A stretch of DNA of 6,137 bases from Bacteroidia bacterium (GCA_025996695.1 BNTP01000134.1:1-6137), one strand, 5' to 3'. Numbered from the stretch's first letter, positions 1 through 5,983 are shown. The notes: generated from the letters alone by a model not told the origin. Numbers and translations are program-made.

Positions 1-736
1 AATCAACCATGTGTACATGAGGTAACAACTCATGAGCTTCTTTTCCGCTACCCGAAATGGTCTTGATATCATGCATGTAGCTTTCATCATTTTGAAGTGG
101 CTTATAGCCAGTCCAACCATCTGTAACGATAGTACTTCCCTGTGTTATATTGTCTTGAATAAATAGAATCAAATTTTCTGATGTTGCTTCTTTTATACAT
201 CTAAAACGAACTCTACCTATCTGCTTCCCTATACATTCGGTGGCAACCACTACTAATGTTTTACTTTCCGCTCCACGACCTTGTTTCCCTATTCCTATTT
301 CCATTCCTCCAATAAAAGTTTCATCCACTTCAACTACACCAGACAATTTGTCCCTACCGGGTCTAACCATTGCTCTTCTTATTTTCTGCAACCACATCCA
401 AACTGGCCGGTAGCTGCCAAATCCCATGAAATCTTTCATATTGCTTGCGCTAACTCCAGTCTTCTGTGCTACCTCCCACCACATAATATGAAACCATAAT
501 AACAATGGTTTTCTTGTTCCATGAAATATAGTTCCAGCAGTTAATGATGTCTGATGACCACAAGAACGACAGTGTATTAAATTTTGTGCAGTAAGCCAAT
601 AGATCCCATTCTTGCATTTTGTACAACGAAATCCTTCCGGCCATGTTATATCAAATAAATATTGGCGACAATTCTCCTCATCCTTGAATTGTTCAAGAAA
701 CTCTATAAAATCTTTTGGATATTGTTCTGCTTGCAT
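1..736 (-). CDS. IS1595-family transposase, C-terminus cut by window edge
   Basis: This is a DDE-type transposase that excises and inserts its own IS. The start is the ATG at 736-734, and 245 codons run open to the left edge with no stop. An N-terminal zinc ribbon is visible: C38-x2-C41 and C56-x2-C59. It is followed by a helical region with the family pattern around W81-R121 (WFHIMWWEVAQKTG..., then WLQKIRRAM). The catalytic domain begins with VDETFIGG; the first acidic residue is D138 (codon 323-325), and the second is D206 in VTDGWTGY (codon 119-121). The remaining catalytic Asn/Glu or His positions would lie beyond the edge. No frameshift or internal stop is seen, so this copy may be intact. 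Total length in the family is usually around 300 residues, so about four-fifths is present. Confidence 0.93.
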   Translation of the reverse strand, partial: MQAEQYPKDFIEFLEQFKDEENCRQYLFDITWPEGFRCTKCKNGIYWLTAQNLIHCRSCGHQTSLTAGTIFHGTRKPLLLWFHIMWWEVAQKTGVSASNMKDFMGFGSYRPVWMWLQKIRRAMVRPGRDKLSGVVEVDETFIGGMEIGIGKQGRGAESKTLVVVATECIGKQIGRVRFRCIKEATSENLILFIQDNITQGSTIVTDGWTGYKPLQNDESYMHDIKTISGSGKEAHELLPHVHMVD

Positions 737-740
737 TCTG

Positions 741-748
741 CAAATGTA
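741..748 (-). promoter_or_regulatory. TAnnTTTG -7 element of the transposase
   Basis: On the minus strand TACATTTG matches the Bacteroidetes -7 consensus TAnnTTTG exactly. A weak -33 match (TTTC, followed by GG) lies 19-21 bases upstream. The transposase ATG begins only 4 bases after the element, so a transcript starting at the usual distance would begin at or next to the start codon and be nearly leaderless. The element match is direct observation; the start site is inferred. Confidence 0.5.
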
Positions 749-874
749 CTATTATTTTTTTACTTGACCGAAAGGCATAAGCAGTTTAAAAATTAAAAAA
801 GATGAACAAAATGGCTATCGGATATTGCACCTAATGTGAATTCCCTTCGGGAAATTGTTGAAGAGGAGAGCGTC

Positions 875-942
875 CATTTTCTATTGATATGCAAGTCCTA
901 ACGGACTATTTGCCCGTAGGGCATTCATATCAATAGAAAATG
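875..942. repeat. Nested palindromic element (17-bp arms, two inner hairpins)
   Basis: Two perfect 17-base inverted arms, CATTTTCTATTGATATG (875-891) and its complement (926-942), enclose 34 bases. Inside are two further hairpins: AGTCC/GGACT (894-898/903-907, loop TAAC) and TGCCC/GGGCA (911-915/919-923, loop GTA). The whole folds as a three-way, cloverleaf-like structure on either strand. A bulged extension of the outer stem (GT/AC at 872-873 and 943-944) is possible. There is no T-run after it, so it is not a typical terminator. It sits between the IS and the fimbrillin gene. It may be a repetitive extragenic palindrome or a small non-autonomous element; only one copy is in the window. Confidence 0.75.
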
Positions 943-978
943 ACAACGCATCACACGCCGCGCATGCGGTATGCGACC

Positions 979-988
979 ATTCGCGAAT
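979..988. promoter_or_regulatory. Perfect 10-bp palindrome upstream of the fimbrillin gene
   Basis: ATTCGCGAAT is self-complementary and lies 50 bases before the start at 1038, close to where a promoter would be. A small CCGC/GCGG hairpin (958-969) is just upstream. It could be an operator half-site pair, but no known binding motif is recognised. No good TAnnTTTG element was found between it and the gene. Confidence 0.2.
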
Positions 989-1037
989 ATTGATTATAAA
1001 TAAAATTAGAGTATAAACAAGTAAAAAATGAAAAAAA

Positions 1038-1409
1038 ATGAAAAAGAAACAATTGTTTTTTAGCCTGCTCGTCATAGTAGCTTTGAGCAGCAGTTGTGCA
1101 ACCGATTTGTGTCAAAACAATCCGTTGCAGAGTAGTGGGAGAGAGATTTCCTTCAAGACGTTCGCGGACAAACAGCTCCGCGCGAGTGTGACCACCGCGG
1201 CTTCGATGACTTCGTTCACCACCTCGGCGTGGAGCCATCCTGCCGCAACGCCAACGGTTTATGACGGTTATGTGCTGAACGGCGTGACCGTGACGCGCGG
1301 CGAAGAGGGTGGGGATGCTACGTGGGATTATTTCCCAAAAACCAACTGGCCGGCAAAAGACTCCGTGGATTTCTTCGCTTACTCGCCCGCATCCAGTGTG
1401 AATGTGTGA
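1038..1409 (+). CDS. Fragment 1: N-terminal lipoprotein part of the fimbrillin-like gene
   Basis: If translated as it stands, this gives a 123-residue lipoprotein ending at the TGA at 1407-1409, which lies inside the duplicated octamer. ATG 1038 is chosen because the upstream ATG at 1028 is in another frame and soon stops. The signal peptide and lipobox region (LSSSC) are intact. The first Mfa_like strands are present up to FFAYSPASSVNV, where homologous sequence continues in another frame. Alone it would lack most of the fimbrillin fold, so it is probably non-functional in this phase. Confidence 0.6.
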   Translation: MKKKQLFFSLLVIVALSSSCATDLCQNNPLQSSGREISFKTFADKQLRASVTTAASMTSFTTSAWSHPAATPTVYDGYVLNGVTVTRGEEGGDATWDYFPKTNWPAKDSVDFFAYSPASSVNV

Positions 1410-1414
1410 ATGTG
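1396..1414 (+). repeat. 8-bp tandem repeat (GTGTGAAT, 2.4 copies) causing a frameshift
   Basis: GTGTGAAT occurs at 1396-1403 and again at 1404-1411, followed by GTG. The TGA stop at 1407-1409 lies in the second copy. Removing one copy gives ...FFAYSPASSVNVMVGLKQAP, joining the first and second segments of the fimbrillin gene. The unit length is not a multiple of three, so gain or loss of a unit by slipped-strand mispairing would switch the gene off or on. Confidence 0.85.
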
Positions 1415-2068
1415 ATGGTTGGTTTGAAACAGGCGCCTTCAGTCACGATTCCTCCTGCCACCGGCCCCGAGATTAAATACACCGTTCCGCTTGACCAACA
1501 AGAGGATTTCATGGTGACTAAAAGTGTAGATTTGAGTTATACAAGCAGTCCGAGCGTCCAATTGAATTTCAAGCATGCCCTGTCAAGGATTGTTTTCAAG
1601 GCTCAAAATCAGAACAAAAACAAGACCTATCTGATTAAAGAACTGGCTTTGAGTAAATTGAAATCGAAAGGAACACTCAACATGTTGGATTCGGTACCGA
1701 ATGGCGCGAATAGTTTTGCTCATGTTTCGGGAGCATACAACGTTGCTTGGAAAGCACAACACGATTCGGTTACATACAAAGTGGATCTTGGGAGCACGAA
1801 TGTGTATGTGCCTTACAGCACAGGCACCTCCAGCACCGATTATACCGCGATAACCAATGCGAGTAACGGTTTGATGGTGCTGCCACAGGAAACTGTCTTG
1901 GGAGCCTTCACCGGCAGCACGCCGGAATATGGCACGGTTGCCGAAATAGCCGCCAGTCCGGCGGATGCTTCCTATTTGTACGCGACCGTTGCCGAAGTAG
2001 ATTATCTCACGAACGACACAGTGAATACACGTCAGGTAGTTTTCCGGTTGCATGACCCTAGCAAATAA
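1415..2068 (+). CDS. Fragment 2: middle part of the fimbrillin-like gene
   Basis: This is the second frame of the broken gene. The frame is open further upstream, but protein-like sequence that continues fragment 1 starts at the octamer repeat. ATG 1415 is the first start after it, though nothing suggests it is used. It carries the conserved Mfa_like core: QEDFMVTKSVDLSY, then VQLNFKHALSRIVFKA and later NGLMVLPQ. It ends ...VVFRLHDPSK at TAA 2066-2068, where the third frame takes over with NKAQGIVFEAG. It has no signal peptide of its own, so it is a gene remnant or an out-of-phase exon-like segment rather than an independent gene. Confidence 0.5.
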   Translation: MVGLKQAPSVTIPPATGPEIKYTVPLDQQEDFMVTKSVDLSYTSSPSVQLNFKHALSRIVFKAQNQNKNKTYLIKELALSKLKSKGTLNMLDSVPNGANSFAHVSGAYNVAWKAQHDSVTYKVDLGSTNVYVPYSTGTSSTDYTAITNASNGLMVLPQETVLGAFTGSTPEYGTVAEIAASPADASYLYATVAEVDYLTNDTVNTRQVVFRLHDPSK

Positions 2069-2711
2069 AGCGCAAGGCATCGTGTTTGAAGCGGGCAGGC
2101 AATATACATTTTTGCTGACGCTGGGCTTGGACGGCGAAGAGATCGCGTTCTCTATTCCGACGGTGAGTGGTTTTAACACAGATGCAGTGGTGTGGGCACC
2201 TCTCCCATGCGGCTATCCGATTAAAGGTTATACGACTGCGAGTTATAGTAATACAGGTGTAGAAGATCTATGCTGGACAACGCAAAACATTGCCGAAGGC
2301 ACCGCAGCATATACAAGTTATGACCCAGGTGGTGCGAATCCACAATCTGGTCGTGGCTGGTACTACGATGGGACGCAGGGTGATGCGGCGTGTAAAGAAC
2401 TTGGATCGGAGTGGGCCATGCCGTCGCTGGCTCAATGGGAAGCGTTACGATCGGCCTTTGGCACTCTCACCCCTGGTGTAGGCACAACAGGGACCGCCCA
2501 AACCCTACGAGATGACTTCGCCGGGGGAAGTGCGAAGAATGGGTTTACAGATGGATATGGGTATTGGGCCGACTGGGACACCCTACTCTGGCTACGAGGT
2601 AGATGGAATACGGCTTACGGGTGGGATGCTGTATCGGGTTCCACGTCAGTGACTGATGGCCCGACGCTGGGGAGCTATGGGCTAGGCGTGAGGTGCGTGC
2701 GCAGTTTGTAG
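2052..2711 (+). CDS. Fragment 3: C-terminal fimbrillin end plus FISUMP/C-type-lectin-like domain
   Basis: This is the third segment, 219 codons from the first in-frame ATG; homologous sequence really begins near 2066. It opens with the last fimbrillin strands (GIVFEAGRQYTFLLTLGL), then VVWAPLPCGY and a domain resembling FISUMP (TIGR02145): WTTQNIAEG, GRGWYYDG, CKELGSEWAMPSLAQWEAL, NGFTDGYGYW and the terminal GLGVRCVRSL. The stretch from about 2562 to the end is rich in Trp, Asp, Leu and Arg (YWADWDTLLWLRGRW) at positions that are usually Ser/Asn/Tyr in this domain. Domains of this fold at protein C-termini are common targets of diversity-generating retroelements. No signal peptide is present. 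Recognition of the domain rests on motifs only. Confidence 0.55.
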   Translation: MTLANKAQGIVFEAGRQYTFLLTLGLDGEEIAFSIPTVSGFNTDAVVWAPLPCGYPIKGYTTASYSNTGVEDLCWTTQNIAEGTAAYTSYDPGGANPQSGRGWYYDGTQGDAACKELGSEWAMPSLAQWEALRSAFGTLTPGVGTTGTAQTLRDDFAGGSAKNGFTDGYGYWADWDTLLWLRGRWNTAYGWDAVSGSTSVTDGPTLGSYGLGVRCVRSL

Positions 2712-2740
2712 TTGTCTGAACTGTGATTCGTGTGATTTTG

Positions 2741-2778
2741 TGATGGGCTATGATTTTTTAGAGAATCATAGCCCGTCA
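2741..2778. terminator. Strong hairpin terminator after the fimbrillin gene
   Basis: TGATGGGCTATGATT (2741-2755) pairs with AATCATAGCCCGTCA (2764-2778): 15 pairs including one G-T, around an 8-base loop. It begins 30 bases after the fimbrillin stop. The 3' flank is only moderately T-rich on either strand, which is common for Bacteroidetes terminators. It may act in both directions, since a small minus-strand ORF ends inside its right arm. Confidence 0.75.
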
Positions 2779-2895
2779 TGTAATCATTTCATCAGGGTTC
2801 AGACGATAATAACCTGACTTCCGGATATGCGATAGCCCTCGCGGATTTTGGCGCGCAAAAAGGTATGAAATTTGTTTAGGTTGAAAATAATTCAT
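2776..2895 (-). CDS. Possible small protein, 39 residues, unrecognised
   Basis: A minus-strand ORF runs from ATG 2895-2893 to TGA 2778-2776, between the terminator and the trpB promoter. The translation has a protein-like composition (starts MNYFQPKQISYLF, ends RKSGYYRLNPDEMIT), with several basic and aromatic residues and no membrane segment. The stop codon lies in the terminator stem, which would end a transcript from either side. Its start lies within the trpB promoter region, so it would be divergent from trpB. There is no clear ribosome binding site. It may be a chance ORF or the tail of a lost gene. Confidence 0.2.
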   Translation of the reverse strand: MNYFQPKQISYLFARQNPRGLSHIRKSGYYRLNPDEMIT

Positions 2896-2913
2896 AATTC
2901 TTTCGTACCTTTG
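2881..2913 (+). promoter_or_regulatory. Promoter of trpB (TTG / TACCTTTG)
   Basis: TACCTTTG (2906-2913) matches the Bacteroidetes -7 consensus TAnnTTTG. A TTG at 2881-2883 lies 22 bases upstream as a -33 element, slightly longer than the usual 19-21. Transcription would start near 2919, giving a leader of about 15 bases before ATG 2934. That is too short for a leader peptide or attenuator. Confidence 0.65.
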
Positions 2914-2933
2914 TAGCTTAAAAATAACAGTTT

Positions 2934-4112
2934 ATGAGTTTTAATGTCAACGAAGCGGGTTTTTATGGGGATTTTGGCGGCGCATACGTACCGGAAATCC
3001 TGTATGCCAATGTGGAAACGCTGAAAAAAGAATACAAAAAAATCCTTGCCGACCCCGATTTTCAAGCCGAATATCAGGATTTGCTGTTGAATTATGTAGG
3101 TCGCCCGACTCCACTTTACCATGCCAAACGCTTTTCTGAGAAGTATGGTTGCAAAATCTACCTCAAACGGGAAGACCTCAACCACACCGGTGCACACAAA
3201 ATCAACAATGCCATCGGGCAAATACTTTTGGCACAACGGATGGGCAAAACGCGCATCATTGCCGAAACGGGCGCCGGTCAGCATGGTGTTGCCACAGCCA
3301 CGGTTTGCGCTCTGATGGCCATGGAATGTATCGTGTATATGGGGAAAACAGACGTCGAACGTCAAAATCTAAACGTCCGCAAAATGGAAATGCTCGGCGC
3401 AACCGTCGTGCCGGTCACGAGCGGCAATATGACGCTGAAAGATGCTTGCAATGAGGCAATTAGAGATTGGTGTTGTCATCCTGATGACACGTTTTATGTC
3501 ATCGGATCAACCGTTGGTCCGCACCCTTATCCGGATTTGGTCGCCCGCCTGCAATCCGTTATCAGCAAGGAGATTAAGTGGCAAACAAAAGAGAAAGAAG
3601 GTCGTGATTATCCTGACTATCTCGTTGCCTGCGTGGGTGGCGGAAGTAATGCGGCAGGCACGATTTATGACTATGTCGACGAACCTCGCACCAAGATTGT
3701 TTTGGCGGAAGCAGCCGGCAAAGGCATTGATTCAGGCGAATCCGCTGCCACTATTCATTTGGGCACCGTCGGCATTTTGCACGGCGCAAAAACGCTGCTG
3801 ATGCAAGATGAGGACGGACAAGTGCAAGAGCCATACTCCATTTCTGCGGGTTTGGATTATCCCGGAATCGGTCCAATGCACGCCAATATGGCAAAGATGG
3901 GTCGTTCGGAAGTGCTGGCCATCACCGACGATGCCGCCATTGCAGCAGCTATGGAACTCACACGCTTAGAAGGAATTATCCCCGCATTGGAGTCGGCACA
4001 CGCGTTAGCTGTCTTTCAGCAAAAGAAATTCAAAAAGAATGAGGTGGTTGTAGTGTGTTTGTCAGGGCGCGGCGATAAAGATATGGAAACGTATATGAAT
4101 TTGTTTAATTGA
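2934..4112 (+). CDS. trpB: Tryptophan synthase beta subunit
   Basis: TrpB condenses indole with L-serine to give L-tryptophan, using PLP, in a cytoplasmic complex with TrpA. The 392 residues match the usual TrpB length of about 395-400. Visible landmarks are the N-terminal [19 protein letters not shown] with the PLP-binding lysine K89; catalytic E111 in ETGAGQHG; the phosphate-binding glycine loop GGGSNA (235-240); SAGLDYPG with D308; and SGRGDKD near the end, with S377. All key residues are present, and the sequence resembles the TrpA-dependent TrpB1 type. ATG 2934 fits the family N-terminus and follows a TAnnTTTG promoter closely. It is the first gene of the trp cluster here, as is usual in Bacteroidetes; trpA is not in the window. 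Confidence 0.97.
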   Translation: MSFNVNEAGFYGDFGGAYVPEILYANVETLKKEYKKILADPDFQAEYQDLLLNYVGRPTPLYHAKRFSEKYGCKIYLKREDLNHTGAHKINNAIGQILLAQRMGKTRIIAETGAGQHGVATATVCALMAMECIVYMGKTDVERQNLNVRKMEMLGATVVPVTSGNMTLKDACNEAIRDWCCHPDDTFYVIGSTVGPHPYPDLVARLQSVISKEIKWQTKEKEGRDYPDYLVACVGGGSNAAGTIYDYVDEPRTKIVLAEAAGKGIDSGESAATIHLGTVGILHGAKTLLMQDEDGQVQEPYSISAGLDYPGIGPMHANMAKMGRSEVLAITDDAAIAAAMELTRLEGIIPALESAHALAVFQQKKFKKNEVVVVCLSGRGDKDMETYMNLFN

Positions 4113-4130
4113 AAATTTGTTGTATCTTTG
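4100..4130 (+). promoter_or_regulatory. Internal promoter between trpB and trpE (TTTG-N19-TATCTTTG)
   Basis: TTTG at 4100-4103 and TATCTTTG at 4123-4130 are separated by 19 bases, a full match to the Bacteroidetes TTTG/TAnnTTTG promoter. The -33 element lies inside the last codons of trpB. Transcription would start near 4136-4138 and give a leader of roughly 35 bases before ATG 4171, so the small ORF and trpE can be transcribed separately from trpB. Confidence 0.65.
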
Positions 4131-4170
4131 TGGTGTAATGTGCGTAAAAACATTTTTAATTTAGGAAAAT

Positions 4171-4407
4171 ATGAATACTAAAACATCAAGTGAATTGGAA
4201 GAATTAGAAATCTTGGAAAACAAGAAATTTCTTCAGTTATGGAACGCAGGACGCATAGAAGAAGCCCTTGCGACTACTACGTGGATGACTGTTGAAGAGT
4301 GTCGCCGTTCTTGTCATGAGGCAATAGATGAAGCTCGAAAAATTTTAGCCGAGAGACATGCAGAAAACGCACGGAATATGAGCGATTTAGCACTAATTAG
4401 GTTATGA
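4171..4407 (+). CDS. Hypothetical 78-residue protein between trpB and trpE
   Basis: I do not recognise this protein. It is hydrophilic and probably all-helical: an acidic N-terminal stretch (ELEELEILENKK), a middle part with LWNAGRIEEALATTTW, then TVEECRRSCHEAIDEARKILAERHAENA, which looks like a charged helix. There is no signal peptide or membrane segment. Three features support it as a real gene: a consensus promoter 40-70 bases upstream, a weak AGGA (4163-4166) before the ATG, and a stop overlapping the trpE start (ATGA, 4404-4407), which suggests translational coupling. It does not resemble trpG or any other trp enzyme. It could be a small regulator, an antitoxin-like protein or an inserted orphan; the sequence does not decide. 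Confidence 0.6.
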   Translation: MNTKTSSELEELEILENKKFLQLWNAGRIEEALATTTWMTVEECRRSCHEAIDEARKILAERHAENARNMSDLALIRL

Positions 4408-5825
4408 AAAAAACAATATTAAACACGGAATATAAAACGATTTTGGCGGATTTGCAAACGCCGGTGAGTATCTATTTGAAAGTGCGCGACGTATTTCCGG
4501 AATCGGTGTTGCTGGAATCGTCGGATTATCATGGCAATGAAAATTCGATGTCGTTCATCGGACTGAATCCCATGGCTCGTTTTGAGGTCAAAAATAGTAC
4601 GATCAATTTGCAATATCCTGACGGCACAACGGTCGAGAAAACCGTTCCCGCAGACACAATTGTCGATGAATTGCACCAATTTGTGCATTCGTTTGACGTT
4701 GGGGGGATTGTGGGGCAAGCCCGCAATGACAAGTCTTACAACGGATTTTTTGGCTTCACTGCCTACGATGCCGTAAAATATTTTGACACGATTGACCCCG
4801 ATAAACAGGATTTTGGCGCAAGCACCATTCCCGACATGATTTATATCTTGTATCGCTACACGATTGTGGTCAATCATTTTCGCAACGAATTGACGGTCAT
4901 CGAAAATAAAACGGACGGCGAAACAAGCCAAATGGACGACGTATTGACGTTGCTGAACAACCGCAATTATGCATCATACAATTTTTCACTTGCCGGCGAC
5001 GAAACTTCCACCGTCACCGACGAGCAATATAAAGAAATGGTGCGACAAGGTGTGAAGCATTGCAAGCGCGGCGATGTGTTCCAAATCGTGCTTTCACGCT
5101 GTTTTTCACAGCCTTTTGCGGGCGACGATTTCAAGGTTTATCGTGCGCTGCGTTCCATCAACCCGTCGCCGTATCTGTTTTATTTTGATTTTGGATCGTT
5201 TCGTATTTTTGGATCCAGCCCGGAAACACATTGCGGCATTTCCAAAGGACAGGCGTATATTGACCCGATTGCAGGCACGTTTCGCCGCACAGGCGATGAC
5301 GAAAAAGACAAACAACTGGCACAAGCCTTGTTGCTTGACCCGAAAGAAAATGCCGAGCACGTGATGTTGGTGGATTTGGCACGTAACGATTTGAGTAAAA
5401 ACACGGAAAAGGTACACGTCGATTTTTACAAGGAAGTGCAATTTTATTCGCACGTGATTCACCTCGTGTCACGCGTGGTGGGAGAAGTGCGCGAAGGCAC
5501 AAACACGATTCAGATTTACGCCGATACTTTTCCGGCAGGAACGCTTTCCGGAGCACCAAAAATGCGTGCCATGGAACTCATTCGCGACATCGAACCGCAC
5601 AATCGCGGCGCCTACGGTGGCTGTATTGGGTATATTGGTTTGAATGGCGACCTCAATCAAGCCATCACCATCCGCTCATTCATCAGCAAAAATAACGCGC
5701 TTTACTATCAAGCAGGTGCGGGAATTACCGCTCGTTCAAACGACGAATCCGAACTGCAAGAAGTGAATAACAAGCTTGGCGCGCTGAAAAAAGCCATTGA
5801 CACTGCGGTTACAATTAAGAATTGA
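4404..5825 (+). CDS. trpE: Anthranilate synthase component I
   Basis: TrpE forms anthranilate from chorismate, using ammonia supplied by the glutamine amidotransferase TrpG; this is the first committed step to tryptophan. The 473 residues fit the family. The N-terminal domain (about 15-165) carries VLLESSDYHG, the LLES tryptophan feedback site, and the chorismate-binding domain (about 205-463) carries NPSPY (254-258), also linked to feedback binding. Further family signatures are DPIAGTFRRTGDDE, LVDLARNDLSKN, FYSHVIHLVS, TFPAGTLSGAPKMRAMELI, YGGCIGYIG and QAGAGITARSNDESELQEVNNK with the metal-site glutamates. TrpE, rather than PabB or a salicylate or isochorismate synthase, is favoured by LLES and the trpB neighbour. 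ATG 4404 overlaps the preceding stop. trpG, which normally follows, is not found in the next 312 bases. Confidence 0.96.
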   Translation: MKKTILNTEYKTILADLQTPVSIYLKVRDVFPESVLLESSDYHGNENSMSFIGLNPMARFEVKNSTINLQYPDGTTVEKTVPADTIVDELHQFVHSFDVGGIVGQARNDKSYNGFFGFTAYDAVKYFDTIDPDKQDFGASTIPDMIYILYRYTIVVNHFRNELTVIENKTDGETSQMDDVLTLLNNRNYASYNFSLAGDETSTVTDEQYKEMVRQGVKHCKRGDVFQIVLSRCFSQPFAGDDFKVYRALRSINPSPYLFYFDFGSFRIFGSSPETHCGISKGQAYIDPIAGTFRRTGDDEKDKQLAQALLLDPKENAEHVMLVDLARNDLSKNTEKVHVDFYKEVQFYSHVIHLVSRVVGEVREGTNTIQIYADTFPAGTLSGAPKMRAMELIRDIEPHNRGAYGGCIGYIGLNGDLNQAITIRSFISKNNALYYQAGAGITARSNDESELQEVNNKLGALKKAIDTAVTIKN

Positions 5826-5833
5826 GAATTATG

Positions 5834-5870
5834 GTGCATCAGGGGGAGCACGATAAATTTTTTATTTTCG
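5834..5870 (+). terminator. Possible weak terminator after trpE
   Basis: A short GTGC/GCAC stem (5834-5837/5848-5851, 10-base loop) is followed after six bases by T-rich sequence (5858-5876). It starts 8 bases after the trpE stop. Four pairs are marginal for an intrinsic terminator, so this is only a candidate. If real, it would separate trpE from whatever follows. Confidence 0.25.
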
Positions 5871-5968
5871 TTTTCGCAGCAGTAGATCGCACGAGGTAGT
5901 AAGTTATAATTTGCTCTCGTCTATTGTTACATTTGTCCAATAATATGTGATTGTATGAAAATAGTTTG

Positions 5969-5976
5969 TACCTTTG
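5969..5976 (+). promoter_or_regulatory. TAnnTTTG -7 element downstream of trpE
   Basis: TACCTTTG is identical to the -7 element of trpB. No clear -33 TTTG lies at the standard 19-21 base distance; the nearest candidates, TTG at 5951 and TTTG at 5932, are too close and too far. A start would fall near 5982-5984, exactly where the structured stretch begins. The stretch 5877-5968 before it shows no gene. Confidence 0.4.
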
Positions 5977-5983
5977 CCCATTA

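Larger units (their letters stand above)
1..831 (-). mobile_element. IS1595-family insertion sequence, partial (5' end inside window)
   Basis: This is the transposase-promoter end of an insertion sequence whose other end lies left of the window. The family is set by the transposase (zinc ribbon followed by a VDETFIGG motif). The outer boundary is inferred. On the minus strand a sequence starting GGTGCAATATCCGATAGCC (813-831) lies about 80 bases before the transposase, and IS1595-family ends usually begin with GG, so I place the tip at 831. The next bases, taatgtga (832-839), would then be one copy of the usual 8-bp target duplication. The second terminal repeat is not visible, so the boundary cannot be confirmed here. 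The family assignment is secure; the endpoint is a guess. Confidence 0.6.
1038..2711 (+). pseudogene. Fimbrillin-like lipoprotein with C-terminal FISUMP/lectin-like domain, frameshifted twice
   Basis: One original gene is now spread over three frames. Removing one copy of an 8-bp repeat (1396-1403/1404-1411) and one A from 2063-2065 gives a continuous protein of about 554 residues. It starts with a lipoprotein signal (lysines 2-4, hydrophobic 6-16, SSSC with C20), so export to the outer membrane or surface is likely. Mfa_like/fimbrillin hallmarks follow: GREISF, WDYFPKTNWP, VDFFAYSP, a FKHALSRIVFKA segment and LMVLPQ. After a linker (VVWAPLPCGY) comes a FISUMP-like domain, about residues 409-554, with WTTQNI, WAMPSLAQWEAL, GYGYW and the ending GVRCVRSL. 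Related proteins serve as pilus or adhesin subunits. The net insertion is +9, so the first and third parts share a frame. A decayed gene, a phase-variable OFF state, or sequencing errors all fit. Confidence 0.8.

Noticed and set aside
281..499. Plus-strand ORF inside the IS
   Set aside because: It is antisense to the transposase, whose zinc ribbon and DDE motifs establish the minus strand as coding.
839..853. TTCCC/GGGAA hairpin as a terminator
   Set aside because: It has a five-pair stem, no T-run and no gene ending nearby.
951..1238. Minus-strand ORF opposite the fimbrillin start
   Set aside because: It overlaps the lipoprotein signal region on the other strand, shows a low-complexity translation and has no promoter.
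1583..2179. Long minus-strand ORF (198 codons) opposite the fimbrillin gene
   Set aside because: It is antisense to clear Mfa_like sequence, has no family motifs, and its composition is that of a shadow frame.
2892..3365. Minus-strand ORF (157 codons) across the trpB start
   Set aside because: It is antisense to highly conserved TrpB sequence and to its promoter.
4145..4158. TAAAAA/TTTTTA inverted repeat before the small ORF
   Set aside because: It is only A-T pairs with a two-base gap; it cannot form a stable hairpin and is explained by A/T richness.
4171..4407. Small ORF as a tryptophan attenuation leader peptide
   Set aside because: It has only two Trp codons, far apart, and no antiterminator/terminator pair before trpE; the stop overlaps the trpE ATG.
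4419..4931. Minus-strand ORF (170 codons) inside trpE
   Set aside because: It is a shadow of trpE, whose motifs are continuous throughout.
5831..5899. 22-codon ORF right after trpE
   Set aside because: It is too short, shows no resemblance to the TrpG N-terminus, and overlaps a possible terminator.
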